46,846 nt of DNA from Clostridia bacterium (GCA_009929525.1 SAAH01000018.1:1-46846), one strand, 5' to 3'; shown: positions 24,959 to 33,943, numbered from the stretch's first letter. Notes: generated by a model from the letters alone, not told the origin. A program made the numbers and translations.

Positions 24959-24995
24959 AAGAAGCTGTCCTTTATGGATGGCTTCTTTATGTATT
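24959..24995 (+). terminator. Rho-independent terminator after the TPR gene
   Basis: The stem GAAGCTGTCC (24961-24970) and GGATGGCTTC (24976-24985) forms ten pairs, two of them G-T wobbles. It can be extended by two A-T pairs outward, and the loop is TTTAT. It is followed by TTTATGTATT. It lies 28 bases after the TPR stop codon and closes the adhesin-TPR unit. Confidence 0.7.
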
Positions 24996-25041
24996 ACGGG
25001 AAAAGTGCTTCCCATGATACAAAAGGTGAAAGTTTAGTTTA

Positions 25042-25070
25042 TTGACTGAATAGGTATAAAAGTATATATT
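25042..25070 (+). promoter_or_regulatory. Sigma-A type promoter of the motor/GTPase operon
   Basis: TTGACT (25042-25047) and TATATT (25065-25070) are separated by exactly 17 bases, each one mismatch from consensus. Transcription should begin near 25077, giving a leader of about 190 bases before the first large gene. The placement between a terminator and the start of a long operon supports it. No equally good promoter was noticed inside the operon, though I did not search exhaustively. Confidence 0.65.
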
Positions 25071-25105
25071 TTGTAGAAGTATGAGTGAACAGGGGGAAAA
25101 TCATT

Positions 25106-25141
25106 ATGGAAATAAATAAAACTGGCGGTTCTGAATCTTAG
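25106..25141 (+). CDS. Possible 11-residue leader peptide
   Basis: ATG 25106 is preceded by AGGGGG (25091-25096), nine bases upstream, and encodes MEINKTGGSES ending at TAG 25139. The 3' half of the ORF forms the ascending arm of the following hairpin, and the stop codon falls in its loop, an arrangement typical of translation-coupled attenuation. An overlapping ORF (ATG 25081, MSEQGENHYGNK, stop 25117) has no ribosome binding site and is less likely. No run of one amino acid reveals an inducer. It could be chance, given the length. Confidence 0.35.
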   Translation: MEINKTGGSES

Positions 25142-25163
25142 TAAAGGATTCAGGACCGTTTTG
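25126..25163 (+). terminator. Leader hairpin, candidate attenuator
   Basis: CGGTTCTGAATCT (25126-25138) pairs with GGATTCAGGACCG (25146-25158) over 13 positions, including two wobbles, around a seven-base loop, and TTTTG follows. A-rich sequence precedes the stem. The T-run is short, so termination may be partial. With the promoter about 50 bases upstream, it could either attenuate the operon or end a small RNA of roughly 85 bases. Confidence 0.5.
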
Positions 25164-25200
25164 TGGTTATAGATTTGAACTGAATAAACAAAAATGCAGG

Positions 25201-25226
25201 AACTATAGATTATACTAATTATAGTT
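25201..25226 (+). promoter_or_regulatory. Operator-like palindrome before the first operon gene
   Basis: AACTATA (25201-25207) and TATAGTT (25220-25226) form a seven-base inverted repeat with an AT-rich centre. It sits between the leader hairpin and the ribosome binding site of the ZorA-like gene. It could bind a dimeric regulator or form a weak RNA stem. AT-rich palindromes arise easily by chance, so support is modest. Confidence 0.3.
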
Positions 25227-25264
25227 GATATCATCCCAGTGGTGAGAGAAAGGAAAGATACAGT

Positions 25265-26896
25265 ATGAAAAAGAATATTTTGAAAGTATTGGCTGTAACA
25301 GTAGCTTTGGGGGGATTTACATTTTACTTTGAGGATAATTCTGATATTTTGACAGTCAGTCTGAACTTTGGATTTTTATTTGTCATGGCACTCATGGTTC
25401 TTTTTGCAGTGGCGAAGGGTGTGAACCGGCTGGACCATTTTTCTCAAAGCTTATCGGTCATGTCCTTTCAGTTTCAAAAGGATACAGAAGGAAAAAAAGA
25501 ATCGGAGCGCCGGGTGCTTGCACTGAAAGCGATAAAAAATGCGTCAGCAGGTGATCCTTATCTTCAATCAGCTTCTCTTAGTCTGGAAAAAGCTTTTGTT
25601 AAGGCAGTAAAAGAAAAACGAACAGTGGATATCCGTCACTACATTTCAAAAGAACAGCTGTTGGTCACTGCAAATAATGGCTACTGCGAGCTTCTGCCGG
25701 GTATTCTTACTGCTATGGGTATTTTGGGAACATTTCTTGGTCTGATCTTGGGACTTCAGTCTTTTGGCGTATCGGATGCAGAGCAGATGACTGGAACGAT
25801 AAGCATATTGGTAAGCGGCATCAAGGTGGCATTTTTTACATCAATTTATGGTGTGTTGTACTCTGTACTGTTTAATCTGATCCACAACAGCAGCATGAAC
25901 AGATTCGAAGACTCCTATGAAAATATGGTAGAGAGATTCCAGGAGAAGGTCATGGCAGATCCTCAGAAAGTATTTATGAAGGAAATGATGGATCAGGGAT
26001 CCGCTTATGTGGATAAGATCGATACGCTGGGTGAACATCTGGCCAAGAATCTGGAATCTGTGCTACTTCCATCTTTTGAAAATGTAAATGAATCCATCCG
26101 AACCCTGCTCGGAAGGATCACAAGCCAGCAAAATGATGCACTGGAAAATCTGGTGAACCAGTTTGTCACAGCACTGCATTCGGAACTTGGAACAAACTTT
26201 GAAGATCTGGGACAGATCGTGGGGCAGCTGGCCGTCTCCCAGAAAGCTACCGTTGCAGGAACAGAAGAACTGCTGAAAAAGCTGGAAGAGACCGAAAATG
26301 CCACGCTTTCTATGCAGGAAGGCAGCCAGAGACTGATGTATATCTTCGAAAGTTATATCGGAAGAATTACCCTGTCTCAGGACAAGCTTCAGGAACTAGT
26401 GGAACAGATGGGAAGCTACATCCAGACCATGAGCGAAAATCAGGATAAGGAAAATGACAAACAGAGTGCCTATGAAAAACAGTTGGAACAGCTTGGCACT
26501 ATCTTATATGAAAATAAATGTATGCAGATACAACTCATGGATTTGATAAAGAACAGCTTTGAATCGATGAAAGAGTCTACAGAAGAATTAAAAAATGTTA
26601 TCACAGAAAGTAAAAAAGAATATTCGGAAGAACAAATTTCCAAGAGCGATATGAGAGAATTAATTGAGAAGATAGATGTCCTTGCAAGGACTCTTGCGGA
26701 AAAGAAAGAAACATCGGCACCTATTGATAGCAGAAACTTTGCGGGTGGATCAGATCGCGTGGATCATGAACTTCAGTATCAGCAGATCGCACTGCTGAAT
26801 CAGCTGGTGCAGTTGAATCAGGAACAGATCCGGATGAGTCAGAGCAAAGGGAAACGCTTCTGGAACAGAATATTCACAAAGAAGGTGACAGAGTGA
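25265..26896 (+). CDS. ZorA-like MotA/TolQ/ExbB-family motor subunit
   Basis: A 543-residue membrane protein. Two N-terminal helices (about 5-21 and 31-50) are followed by a cytosolic segment. A paired third and fourth helix come next: PGILTAMGILGTFLGLILGL at 145-164 and the ISILVSGIKVAFFTSIYGVL region at about 179-205. The Gly-Thr-Phe-Leu-Gly core and the following T/S-x-x-Y-G-x-x-Y helix are hallmarks of MotA/TolQ/ExbB proton channels. The remaining 330 residues form a long helical cytosolic tail, as in the ZorA subunit of Zorya anti-phage systems; flagellar MotA and TolQ lack such a tail. It should build a pentameric ring around the next gene's product. AAAGGA precedes the ATG. The end overlaps the next start by four bases (GTGA), implying coupled translation in fixed ratio. 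Confidence 0.75.
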   Translation: MKKNILKVLAVTVALGGFTFYFEDNSDILTVSLNFGFLFVMALMVLFAVAKGVNRLDHFSQSLSVMSFQFQKDTEGKKESERRVLALKAIKNASAGDPYLQSASLSLEKAFVKAVKEKRTVDIRHYISKEQLLVTANNGYCELLPGILTAMGILGTFLGLILGLQSFGVSDAEQMTGTISILVSGIKVAFFTSIYGVLYSVLFNLIHNSSMNRFEDSYENMVERFQEKVMADPQKVFMKEMMDQGSAYVDKIDTLGEHLAKNLESVLLPSFENVNESIRTLLGRITSQQNDALENLVNQFVTALHSELGTNFEDLGQIVGQLAVSQKATVAGTEELLKKLEETENATLSMQEGSQRLMYIFESYIGRITLSQDKLQELVEQMGSYIQTMSENQDKENDKQSAYEKQLEQLGTILYENKCMQIQLMDLIKNSFESMKESTEELKNVITESKKEYSEEQISKSDMRELIEKIDVLARTLAEKKETSAPIDSRNFAGGSDRVDHELQYQQIALLNQLVQLNQEQIRMSQSKGKRFWNRIFTKKVTE

Positions 26897-27669
26897 GAAA
26901 AAAGCATAACTACTGGCAGTCCTACTCGGATCTTATGGCGGCGCTTGTATTAGTTCTCTTCCTGATCGTAGCAGTATCCATGAAATCATTGACAGGATAC
27001 GAGGACGAGATGAACAAACAAAAAGAAGCTCTCAAAAAACAGGAAGAGATCATGATCGCCAAGGAAGCCGAATACCAGCAGATTTCATCAAAGGTAAGTG
27101 ATCTGGAATCAGAGCTCGATGAAAAGAGAGCCGAGATCGAGCGGATCATCGGGGTGAAAGCCGATATTATCAAGGCATTGGAAGAAAAATTCAAAGCAAA
27201 TGCCAGTTCTTTGACCATCGATGCAGAGACAGGGGCGATCATCTTTGACTCAGACATTTTCTTTCAAAAGGACAGATCAGTTCTGAAAAATGAAGGCGAA
27301 CAATCTCTGGACTCCTTCCTACCGATTTATCTTAGAGTGCTTTTGAGCGATGAATATGCGGATTCGGTGGCGGAGATCATCATCGAAGGACACTGCGATA
27401 CCGATGGCGGGTTCCAGTATAACCTGGATCTTAGCCAGGATCGAGCTCTTTCGGTGGCTTACTACAGCCTGGACTGTTCAGAATCGATACTAAATGCCGA
27501 TCAGCAGGAAATGTTCAGAAAAAAACTGACAGCAAATGGGAAGTCTTATTCCAACCCGATCTATGACAGCAATGGAAATATCAGCAAAGCAAAATCAAGG
27601 CGAGTTGAGTTCAAGTTCCGGCTGAAGGATGAAGAGATGATCGAAGAACTGAGAAGTCTGCTCAAGTAA
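26893..27669 (+). CDS. ZorB-like MotB/OmpA-type stator subunit
   Basis: 258 residues, GTG start inside the stop of the previous gene, with AAGGTG upstream. The N-terminus YWQSYSDLMAALVLVLFLI carries the conserved proton-binding Asp13 in the single transmembrane helix. A coiled coil (about 38-95) leads to an OmpA-like peptidoglycan-binding domain with GHCDTDGG (166-173), LSQDRALSV and a closing SRRVEFKF. Short length and the WQSYSDLMAA start are typical of ZorB rather than flagellar MotB. In Zorya the A5B2 complex is an ion-driven motor clamped to the wall, signalling envelope disturbance to cytosolic effectors. The same anchoring is expected here on the outer face of the membrane. Confidence 0.78.
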   Translation: MRKKHNYWQSYSDLMAALVLVLFLIVAVSMKSLTGYEDEMNKQKEALKKQEEIMIAKEAEYQQISSKVSDLESELDEKRAEIERIIGVKADIIKALEEKFKANASSLTIDAETGAIIFDSDIFFQKDRSVLKNEGEQSLDSFLPIYLRVLLSDEYADSVAEIIIEGHCDTDGGFQYNLDLSQDRALSVAYYSLDCSESILNADQQEMFRKKLTANGKSYSNPIYDSNGNISKAKSRRVEFKFRLKDEEMIEELRSLLK

Positions 27670-27751
27670 CAGCCAGAGAAAAGCGTAAGAGACACAGATG
27701 AATTTTCTGAAAATCAATTGGAAAATGTGTGAGGAAATTGGAGGAAAAAAC

Positions 27752-29767
27752 ATGAGAAGCAGTGTATATAAGAACGAGGTGTTAAGCGATCTTCGAAAAA
27801 TGTTTGAAAAATTAAAGGGCTTCGAGGCTTCGGCTGTAGTGATCGTTGTTATGATCGGCTGCGCGATCGCGGCGACATCTACAGGAGTACAGACCCCCTT
27901 TGGGGCTCTGGCAGCATGGATCCTTGGGGGCGTGGTGGCAGCAAATGTGGCTGTGATACGCTGGAAAGGAAGTCAGGCATTACTTGCCATGGTAGGCAGT
28001 CTGATGACGATCGGAGCTTTGATGCAGGCATATATCAATAATGACGCGGCATCAGATGGATTATTTTATATCGCAGGATTTGTGGGAGCAGCAATATTTG
28101 CATTTTTGTATTGCAAATGCAGATGGGTCCAGTATGATCTGGTCACCTTCCTGTTGGCAGTTTTGATCATTTTGATCTATGGATTCTTATACCTTAAGGG
28201 CGGCAGTGCTCATGGACAGTTTGTTAAGAATACCATTTACATTGCCGGTAAGTCGATCAATGTGGTTGAAATCACGAAGTTTTTATATGTGTTTGTGATG
28301 GCGGGACTTCTGTGTAAGAAATCACCGGGACCAAAGCGATTTATCATTGCGATTGGATTTGCCGGGATCAATGCAGGAGCACTTGCACTGCTGAGTGATT
28401 ATGGTCCAATGATGATCCTTGGTCTGGTAACTTTAGGATTTTGTATCGTATTTGGTGATAAGTTAAGATACTCAGTGGTATTGGTAGTTTGTATGGGAAT
28501 CGCAGTTTTGTTAGGTACGATGTGGTATAAAAATCTTTATAACGAAGTCATGATAAATGCTCCGGCAGCAGTATTTGTTGAAGCATTTTCAGATACCATC
28601 GGCCAAGATCCTGAAAAAGAGGCTCCAACAGTGCAAAATACAGCACTGGAAGAAAAACCGCCTAAGGAAGGTGAAACACAAAGCCCTGGAACATACAGAG
28701 CTGTGTATATAAAGACAAACTGCAGTGACAGCTTATATGTTACAGAGACTAACGAGATGATCTCCAGTGATAATCCAAACCGATATACAGGATTAAATGC
28801 AATTGAAAATAAAGCACTGCCCATACTCAATAAAGTGGCATCAAGAGTATATTTCTGGATCCATCCGGAAAAGAATCAGGAAAAAAGTTATCAGGTAAAC
28901 AAAGCTTTGAATGCCATGTCCATCGGTGGATTTTACGGAAGCAGCGTTCATTCTAATATTACTGTTCCTAATCAGGAAAATGATATGGTATTTTGCAAGA
29001 TCGTAGAAAAAGGAGGATTTCTCCTGGCAGCAGTTGTGCTGATCATGTTCATCAGTATCTTTATCGTCAGTGCAAAGACCATGCTCAGTCTTACCAATGG
29101 ATATCAGGAAGGGGTTGTATGGGGGATGGCTTCGATGATGTTCTTCCAGACCTTTATAACTGTAGGTGGGAATGTGGGGCTTGTACCTCTGACCGGAATT
29201 ACACTTCCATTTATTGCAAAGGGCGGAAGTTCCCTGATCGTCAGCATGGTATCCGCAGGGATCCTGATCTTACTGTCTTCAAAGAAAATCAGCATCGGCA
29301 ATGTGGATAGAGAGGAACTGTACTTTAACCAGAGATATCTGAAGGTAGACCGGATAGAGGAAAAGCTCAATACACAGAAAAAACTTTTGAAAGACAAGGT
29401 TGGAGGAGAAAAAACAGAGGAATATCGGGATCTGAAGATAAGTCAGAGGATAGGAATGAAATTTGTTGCCGCACTGAAAAATTATGCAGACGGCAATGCA
29501 AAAGGCAGTATCAAAGAGCATGTACAGAGATTTTTAGATTGGCTTGAGATCCATCATTTTCTGGATTATTACGAGAAAGAAAAACTGAGCCATACGGTGG
29601 GTGTGGCGAAGGAACAGTTAAAGGATGGGCTGTTATTGAAATATGACGATGACGATCTTACGGACGAAGATGAGTTTGACGAAGAGGATTCGGAGGATGA
29701 AGAGGATTCGGAGAACGAAGAAAATCTGGAGGACGAGACGAATATTGAGGATGAGTCGGAGCATTAA
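27752..29767 (+). CDS. SEDS-family (FtsW/RodA-like) peptidoglycan glycosyltransferase
   Basis: 671 residues from ATG 27752, chosen because GGAGG lies seven bases upstream; the ATG at 27698 has none. A polytopic N-terminal part ends in a large outside loop. The SEDS signatures follow: P406-NQEN-D411-MVF, equivalent to the family's P-x4-D-F-I-F with its catalytic Asp, then NVGLVPLTGITLPFIAKGGSS ending at about residue 494. It should polymerise lipid II into glycan strands, working with a class B PBP; one is encoded 11.5 kb downstream in the same operon. Two oddities are a long variable insert in the outer loop (roughly 280-340) and a cytosolic C-terminal extension of about 160 residues ending in a run of Asp and Glu. 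The extension may dock the operon's regulators. Housekeeping rodA/ftsW copies lack such a tail. Confidence 0.8.
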   Translation: MRSSVYKNEVLSDLRKMFEKLKGFEASAVVIVVMIGCAIAATSTGVQTPFGALAAWILGGVVAANVAVIRWKGSQALLAMVGSLMTIGALMQAYINNDAASDGLFYIAGFVGAAIFAFLYCKCRWVQYDLVTFLLAVLIILIYGFLYLKGGSAHGQFVKNTIYIAGKSINVVEITKFLYVFVMAGLLCKKSPGPKRFIIAIGFAGINAGALALLSDYGPMMILGLVTLGFCIVFGDKLRYSVVLVVCMGIAVLLGTMWYKNLYNEVMINAPAAVFVEAFSDTIGQDPEKEAPTVQNTALEEKPPKEGETQSPGTYRAVYIKTNCSDSLYVTETNEMISSDNPNRYTGLNAIENKALPILNKVASRVYFWIHPEKNQEKSYQVNKALNAMSIGGFYGSSVHSNITVPNQENDMVFCKIVEKGGFLLAAVVLIMFISIFIVSAKTMLSLTNGYQEGVVWGMASMMFFQTFITVGGNVGLVPLTGITLPFIAKGGSSLIVSMVSAGILILLSSKKISIGNVDREELYFNQRYLKVDRIEEKLNTQKKLLKDKVGGEKTEEYRDLKISQRIGMKFVAALKNYADGNAKGSIKEHVQRFLDWLEIHHFLDYYEKEKLSHTVGVAKEQLKDGLLLKYDDDDLTDEDEFDEEDSEDEEDSENEENLEDETNIEDESEH

Positions 29768-29798
29768 TTGAGTGATATATATGGAGGCGATGAAGGAT

Positions 29799-32700
29799 AT
29801 GATGATGAACAGTGGAGCAAAGATAGAAGTATGGAAAAAAAGTTTGTTGGATATCTCCACAAGAAACAGACTGATCAGTGTCAGTGAAGATAACAAACAT
29901 ATCAGTTTGGCAAATATGGACGAAGACATGTTTTTGTTCCTGAATGGCCTTCTGGAAGGAAACGAATATCGCATCCTGCCTTGGCCGGATGGAATGAAAT
30001 CAGATGGAGACGGGGAGAATGCGGAGGAGAAGGCCGAGCTCAAAGATGAGACAAAGAGCGTCCTTCATGGAGAACTGAGTAAAAATCACCTTCGAACAGG
30101 ACAGACAGAAAAGACACATATGAAAACCCTAGCCAATATCTGTAAGGAGGCAAAAACTCAGGCAGATGAAACAGGTACGAATGTCCTCTATCTGGGATGC
30201 GGGTTCCTTCAGTGGTATGAAAACCACTCGGACAAAGCCCGATATGCACCGATCCTTCTGATACCGGTCAAACTGCAGTATCTGTCCAATGAAAGAGCAT
30301 ATACAGTGTCCATGGGAACCGGTGAGATTACGATCAACAAAACGCTTCTGGAAATGCTCAGAAGAAACTTCGATATGAATATAGAATTCGATGAAAGTAA
30401 ATGGACAAACGAAAGCGGAGAGATCGCAGATCCGCAAGCTGTTCTGGAGGAAATGAAGGAGCTGATCAAGCATCAGGAAAACTGGTCAGTAATAAAATCA
30501 TTTATGATAGGTATCTTTTCTTTCGGAAACTACGGTATGTGGAATGACATGAATGAACATCCGGAGATTTTCGAACAGCATCCGGTGACTAACAGCTTAA
30601 TCTCCGGAAGTCTCGGATGGGTCGCAGGAAAACCATTTTGTGAGGTATCCAGACTGGACGAACTTACCGCACCAGAGGATGTGATCACAGTACTTCCGGC
30701 AGATTCCTCCCAGCTAAATGCAGTACTGGCAGCAGGCAAGGGCGAATCCTTTGTGCTCGATGGCCCTCCGGGAACAGGAAAGTCCCAGACGATCACGAAT
30801 ATCATAGCAAACAGCATATATAAAGGAAAAAGGGTATTATTTGTAGCGAAGAAGAAAGAAGCCCTGCAGGTAGTGCAAAAAAGACTGGAAGAGTGTGGTC
30901 TTGGACCGTATTGCCTGGAATTATACTCAGATAAAGCCACCAAAATGCATTTGGTCAATCAGGTGAAAGCAGCCCTTTCCCAGCAGGAGATGGAAAATCC
31001 TCGTACTTACAAAGAAAAGGCACAGGCACTGCTTCGCCAAAGAAATACACTTGCAGATACGATCGCCCAGTTTCAGTCCTCTACAGAATGTCAAAAATCC
31101 ATAGTAGAACTGTTGGAAATGCAAAATAATCCGACGAATGAGGAGGAAGAAAACGGTATTTACATTGATTTTTCTAAAGTCGATCTGAGTCTGGTCAAAG
31201 CGGCAGACCTGGAAAAATGGGAAGAAGCCATCCGGGATTATGCCAATCTTTTCCAAAAAGCAGGAGAAGGCTGTGAAATATTTAAAAATATAGGATTATC
31301 TGCTGTGACGAATGCCCAGAGCAAATCCATGAAAGAACGGATCAGGAGGTATCAGGAACAGAGCAAAAGCCTTGCAGATATGATGCATCAGATCTATGAA
31401 TACTTTGAGTTTGAAGGATTTGATCAGGGGAAGGCTTCTGAATATGTAAAGGTTGCCTATGCATGCGAACACATTCCTCATATTCCAGAGGAGATGAGAA
31501 ATCTTTTTGAAAATGGGATGACTTATGAGGAATACATAAGCCGGGCACGAAGGGCTGAGGTGATAGCTGCAACGGAAGCAAGATTCGAAGGAGTATTCTT
31601 AAAACAGTATCTTGCGGAGCCATATCTGGAAAAATGGACCCGTTACCATTCTGATACCAGCTTCCTTGGAAAGAAGATCAAAAAACAGATACTGGAAGAG
31701 CTGAATGATTACACGAAGACTGATGATGTGATCAAGGAAGAGGAAGTTGTCGATATATTGCAGAACCTGTTAGCCTATGAGACATACAAAGACGAGCTGG
31801 ATGCACAAAAAGAACAGCAGGAGGAAGCAGCCCCGGAGGATACAGCAGACCAGAAGGAAACAGAGGAGTCTCATTACATTTCAGAGGAAGAATGGGAAAT
31901 TTACGAGGAATCATACGAAAAGTATCTCCGCCTCATCCAAAGAGTTCATGAAAAGATAGAATTTAGCGAAGAAGATCTGGAAAATGTGTGTGATTTTATC
32001 TCAAAACAATTATGTGAGGAATCTTATGAAGAAGGTGAAGAACACGATTTCTTCGAAGAATTCCACAGATTATACAGCGAGACCCGGGATATTTTGATGG
32101 AGCTTTTGGTTGAAGTGAAATATATTCCTCTCAAAGGTGATCTGCAAGATAAAACGATCATGGCTCCATTTATGATGAATGCAGATGTAGAAAATGAGAT
32201 AGCAGGCTGGATAGAACATCTTAACAAGCTTCCTCGCATCCTTGTCTGCATGAATGCACGAAAGGATATCAAAGCATTGGGACTTGAGAGTGCATGCATC
32301 GCACTTGAGAAGAAGGAAAGTCTGGAAGCAGTTTTGGCAGAATTTTATTCGGCATTTTCTAATGCCTATCTGGAATATGTCATAGAAAATAACCCGGTAC
32401 TCTCAAACTTCAGCAGCCTGAACCAGGAAATAAGCATCGAAAAATACTATGATTCCGTCAAACAGTTTCAGAAGCTTATGAGAGAAAAATTATTGTATCA
32501 GATGAGAAGCAGCCTGCCTGATATCAGCAATGGGGTTACCGAAGACAAAGAACTGGCATTACTTATGAAAGTGATCTACGGCGGTGGAAAAAGAATGAGC
32601 ATCCGCCAGATGATGTGTAAAATGCCTCGCGCGATCAACCGCTTATGCCCGGTACTTCTCATGTCACCATCATCGGTCGCATCCTATCTGGATATAGATT

Positions 32701-33899
32701 TTCCAAAAGCGGATCTTCTTATCATCGATGAAGCAAGCCAGTTAGAGACTTGTGAAGCGGTAGGATCGATCGTCAGAGCAAACCAGTTAGTTGTATGTGG
32801 CGATGCCAACCAGCTTCCACCGACCAGTTACTTTGATAATCAGCTGATTACCGATGATATCGAGCAGGAAGATCTGGACAGCATCCTGGAAGACTGCCTT
32901 GCACTGATGATGCCGGAGACCTGCCTGAACTATCACTATCGTTCGAACCATGAAAGTCTGATCAGTTTTTCGAATATGGCCTTTTACGAAAACCGCATGA
33001 ATACGTATCCGTCGGCTAATGCAGGTGAGCGAAAAGTAAGTTTTGTAAAAGTGGAAGAGGGGGTCTATGACCGGGGAGGCACACGAACAAATATACGGGA
33101 AGCCCAAGGTATAATAAAGACAGTGAAAGAGCATCTGCTTGATGAAAATGACCATCGTTCCATCGGTGTGATCACCTTCAATCTCGCGCAGAAGAATCTG
33201 ATCGAAGAAATGCTCATGGAGGAAATATCCCAGGATCATGAACTGGAAAAATGCATGGAAGCCTATGTGGATCCAATCTTTATAAAGAATCTGGAAACCG
33301 TCCAGGGAGATGAGAGAGATATTATCCTTTTCAGCCTGGGATACGGACCGGATGCAGAAGGCAAAATGTCCATGAACTTCGGACCGGTCAATCAAAAAGG
33401 CGGCCACAGAAGAATCAATGTGGCAGTGACAAGAGCAAGGGAAGAGATGGAAGTATACTGTTCCTTTGAGCCTGAAGCACTGAAGATAACCGAGAGAGAC
33501 AACAAGGGGTTGGAGACCTTGAAGGAATTTCTTACCTATGCAAAATATGGAAGTCTTCCGATGAAAAAGAAAGAAGCGAACCGGGAAAGCATGATCATTG
33601 ATCGCATAGCAGAGGCTCTGGAAGCAGAAGGATATCAGACAGATACTAATATCGGTACCAGCCAGAACAAGATCCATATCGGTGTAAAAAATCAGGATCA
33701 TCCAGAGGAATATATGATGGGGATCATCCTTGGGGACAGAAAACCAAAGAATGCGACAATTTCAGATACCTACGTGATCAATCCGGATGTATTTGCAAAA
33801 AAAGGCTGGAAGAAGCTGATGCGTATCTGGTCGATCGACTGGTGCGAGGACCCGGAGATGGTGATAAGTAACATTCTGGAGGAACTGGCGGCTGCGTAG
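29799..33899 (+). CDS. DUF4011-type superfamily 1 helicase with degenerate C-terminal nuclease domain
   Basis: About 1,366 residues. GGAGG (29783-29787) best serves the ATG cluster at 29799-29807, so the exact start is uncertain by a few codons. The N-terminus WKKSLLDISTRNRLISV is the DUF4011 signature. The UPF1-like SF1 core has Walker A GPPGTGKS (322-329), a long inserted coiled and acidic region, DEAS (977-980) followed by CGDANQLPPT, a YHYRSN motif, and VQGDERD and NVAVTRAREEM motifs. The last 100 residues resemble the vsr-like nuclease domain common in this helicase family (ending RIWSIDW), but its predicted Asp and Glu positions are His1293 and Ile1310. It probably translocates on or remodels nucleic acid as the system's effector without cutting it. 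Large relatives occur in many defence islands. Confidence 0.8.
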   Translation: MMMNSGAKIEVWKKSLLDISTRNRLISVSEDNKHISLANMDEDMFLFLNGLLEGNEYRILPWPDGMKSDGDGENAEEKAELKDETKSVLHGELSKNHLRTGQTEKTHMKTLANICKEAKTQADETGTNVLYLGCGFLQWYENHSDKARYAPILLIPVKLQYLSNERAYTVSMGTGEITINKTLLEMLRRNFDMNIEFDESKWTNESGEIADPQAVLEEMKELIKHQENWSVIKSFMIGIFSFGNYGMWNDMNEHPEIFEQHPVTNSLISGSLGWVAGKPFCEVSRLDELTAPEDVITVLPADSSQLNAVLAAGKGESFVLDGPPGTGKSQTITNIIANSIYKGKRVLFVAKKKEALQVVQKRLEECGLGPYCLELYSDKATKMHLVNQVKAALSQQEMENPRTYKEKAQALLRQRNTLADTIAQFQSSTECQKSIVELLEMQNNPTNEEEENGIYIDFSKVDLSLVKAADLEKWEEAIRDYANLFQKAGEGCEIFKNIGLSAVTNAQSKSMKERIRRYQEQSKSLADMMHQIYEYFEFEGFDQGKASEYVKVAYACEHIPHIPEEMRNLFENGMTYEEYISRARRAEVIAATEARFEGVFLKQYLAEPYLEKWTRYHSDTSFLGKKIKKQILEELNDYTKTDDVIKEEEVVDILQNLLAYETYKDELDAQKEQQEEAAPEDTADQKETEESHYISEEEWEIYEESYEKYLRLIQRVHEKIEFSEEDLENVCDFISKQLCEESYEEGEEHDFFEEFHRLYSETRDILMELLVEVKYIPLKGDLQDKTIMAPFMMNADVENEIAGWIEHLNKLPRILVCMNARKDIKALGLESACIALEKKESLEAVLAEFYSAFSNAYLEYVIENNPVLSNFSSLNQEISIEKYYDSVKQFQKLMREKLLYQMRSSLPDISNGVTEDKELALLMKVIYGGGKRMSIRQMMCKMPRAINRLCPVLLMSPSSVASYLDIDFPKADLLIIDEASQLETCEAVGSIVRANQLVVCGDANQLPPTSYFDNQLITDDIEQEDLDSILEDCLALMMPETCLNYHYRSNHESLISFSNMAFYENRMNTYPSANAGERKVSFVKVEEGVYDRGGTRTNIREAQGIIKTVKEHLLDENDHRSIGVITFNLAQKNLIEEMLMEEISQDHELEKCMEAYVDPIFIKNLETVQGDERDIILFSLGYGPDAEGKMSMNFGPVNQKGGHRRINVAVTRAREEMEVYCSFEPEALKITERDNKGLETLKEFLTYAKYGSLPMKKKEANRESMIIDRIAEALEAEGYQTDTNIGTSQNKIHIGVKNQDHPEEYMMGIILGDRKPKNATISDTYVINPDVFAKKGWKKLMRIWSIDWCEDPEMVISNILEELAAA

Positions 33900-33943
33900 G
33901 GAAGCATTAGCAGTAATTAAAAAAGGAAAGAGGTGGCAGAAAG

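Noticed and set aside
24998-25013. GGGAA / TTCCC inverted repeat upstream of the operon promoter
   Set aside because: Five base pairs around a six-base loop are too little to claim an operator.
32787-33701. 304-codon minus-strand ORF opposite the helicase gene
   Set aside because: It is a shadow of a clearly coding + strand frame with intact helicase motifs; its translation is Cys/Phe/Ile/His-rich and has no recognisable motif.
25265-33899. Complete canonical Zorya system
   Set aside because: Only A-like and B-like subunits are present; the helicase is of the DUF4011/UPF1-like type and not the SNF2-type ZorD, and no ZorC or ZorE was recognised.
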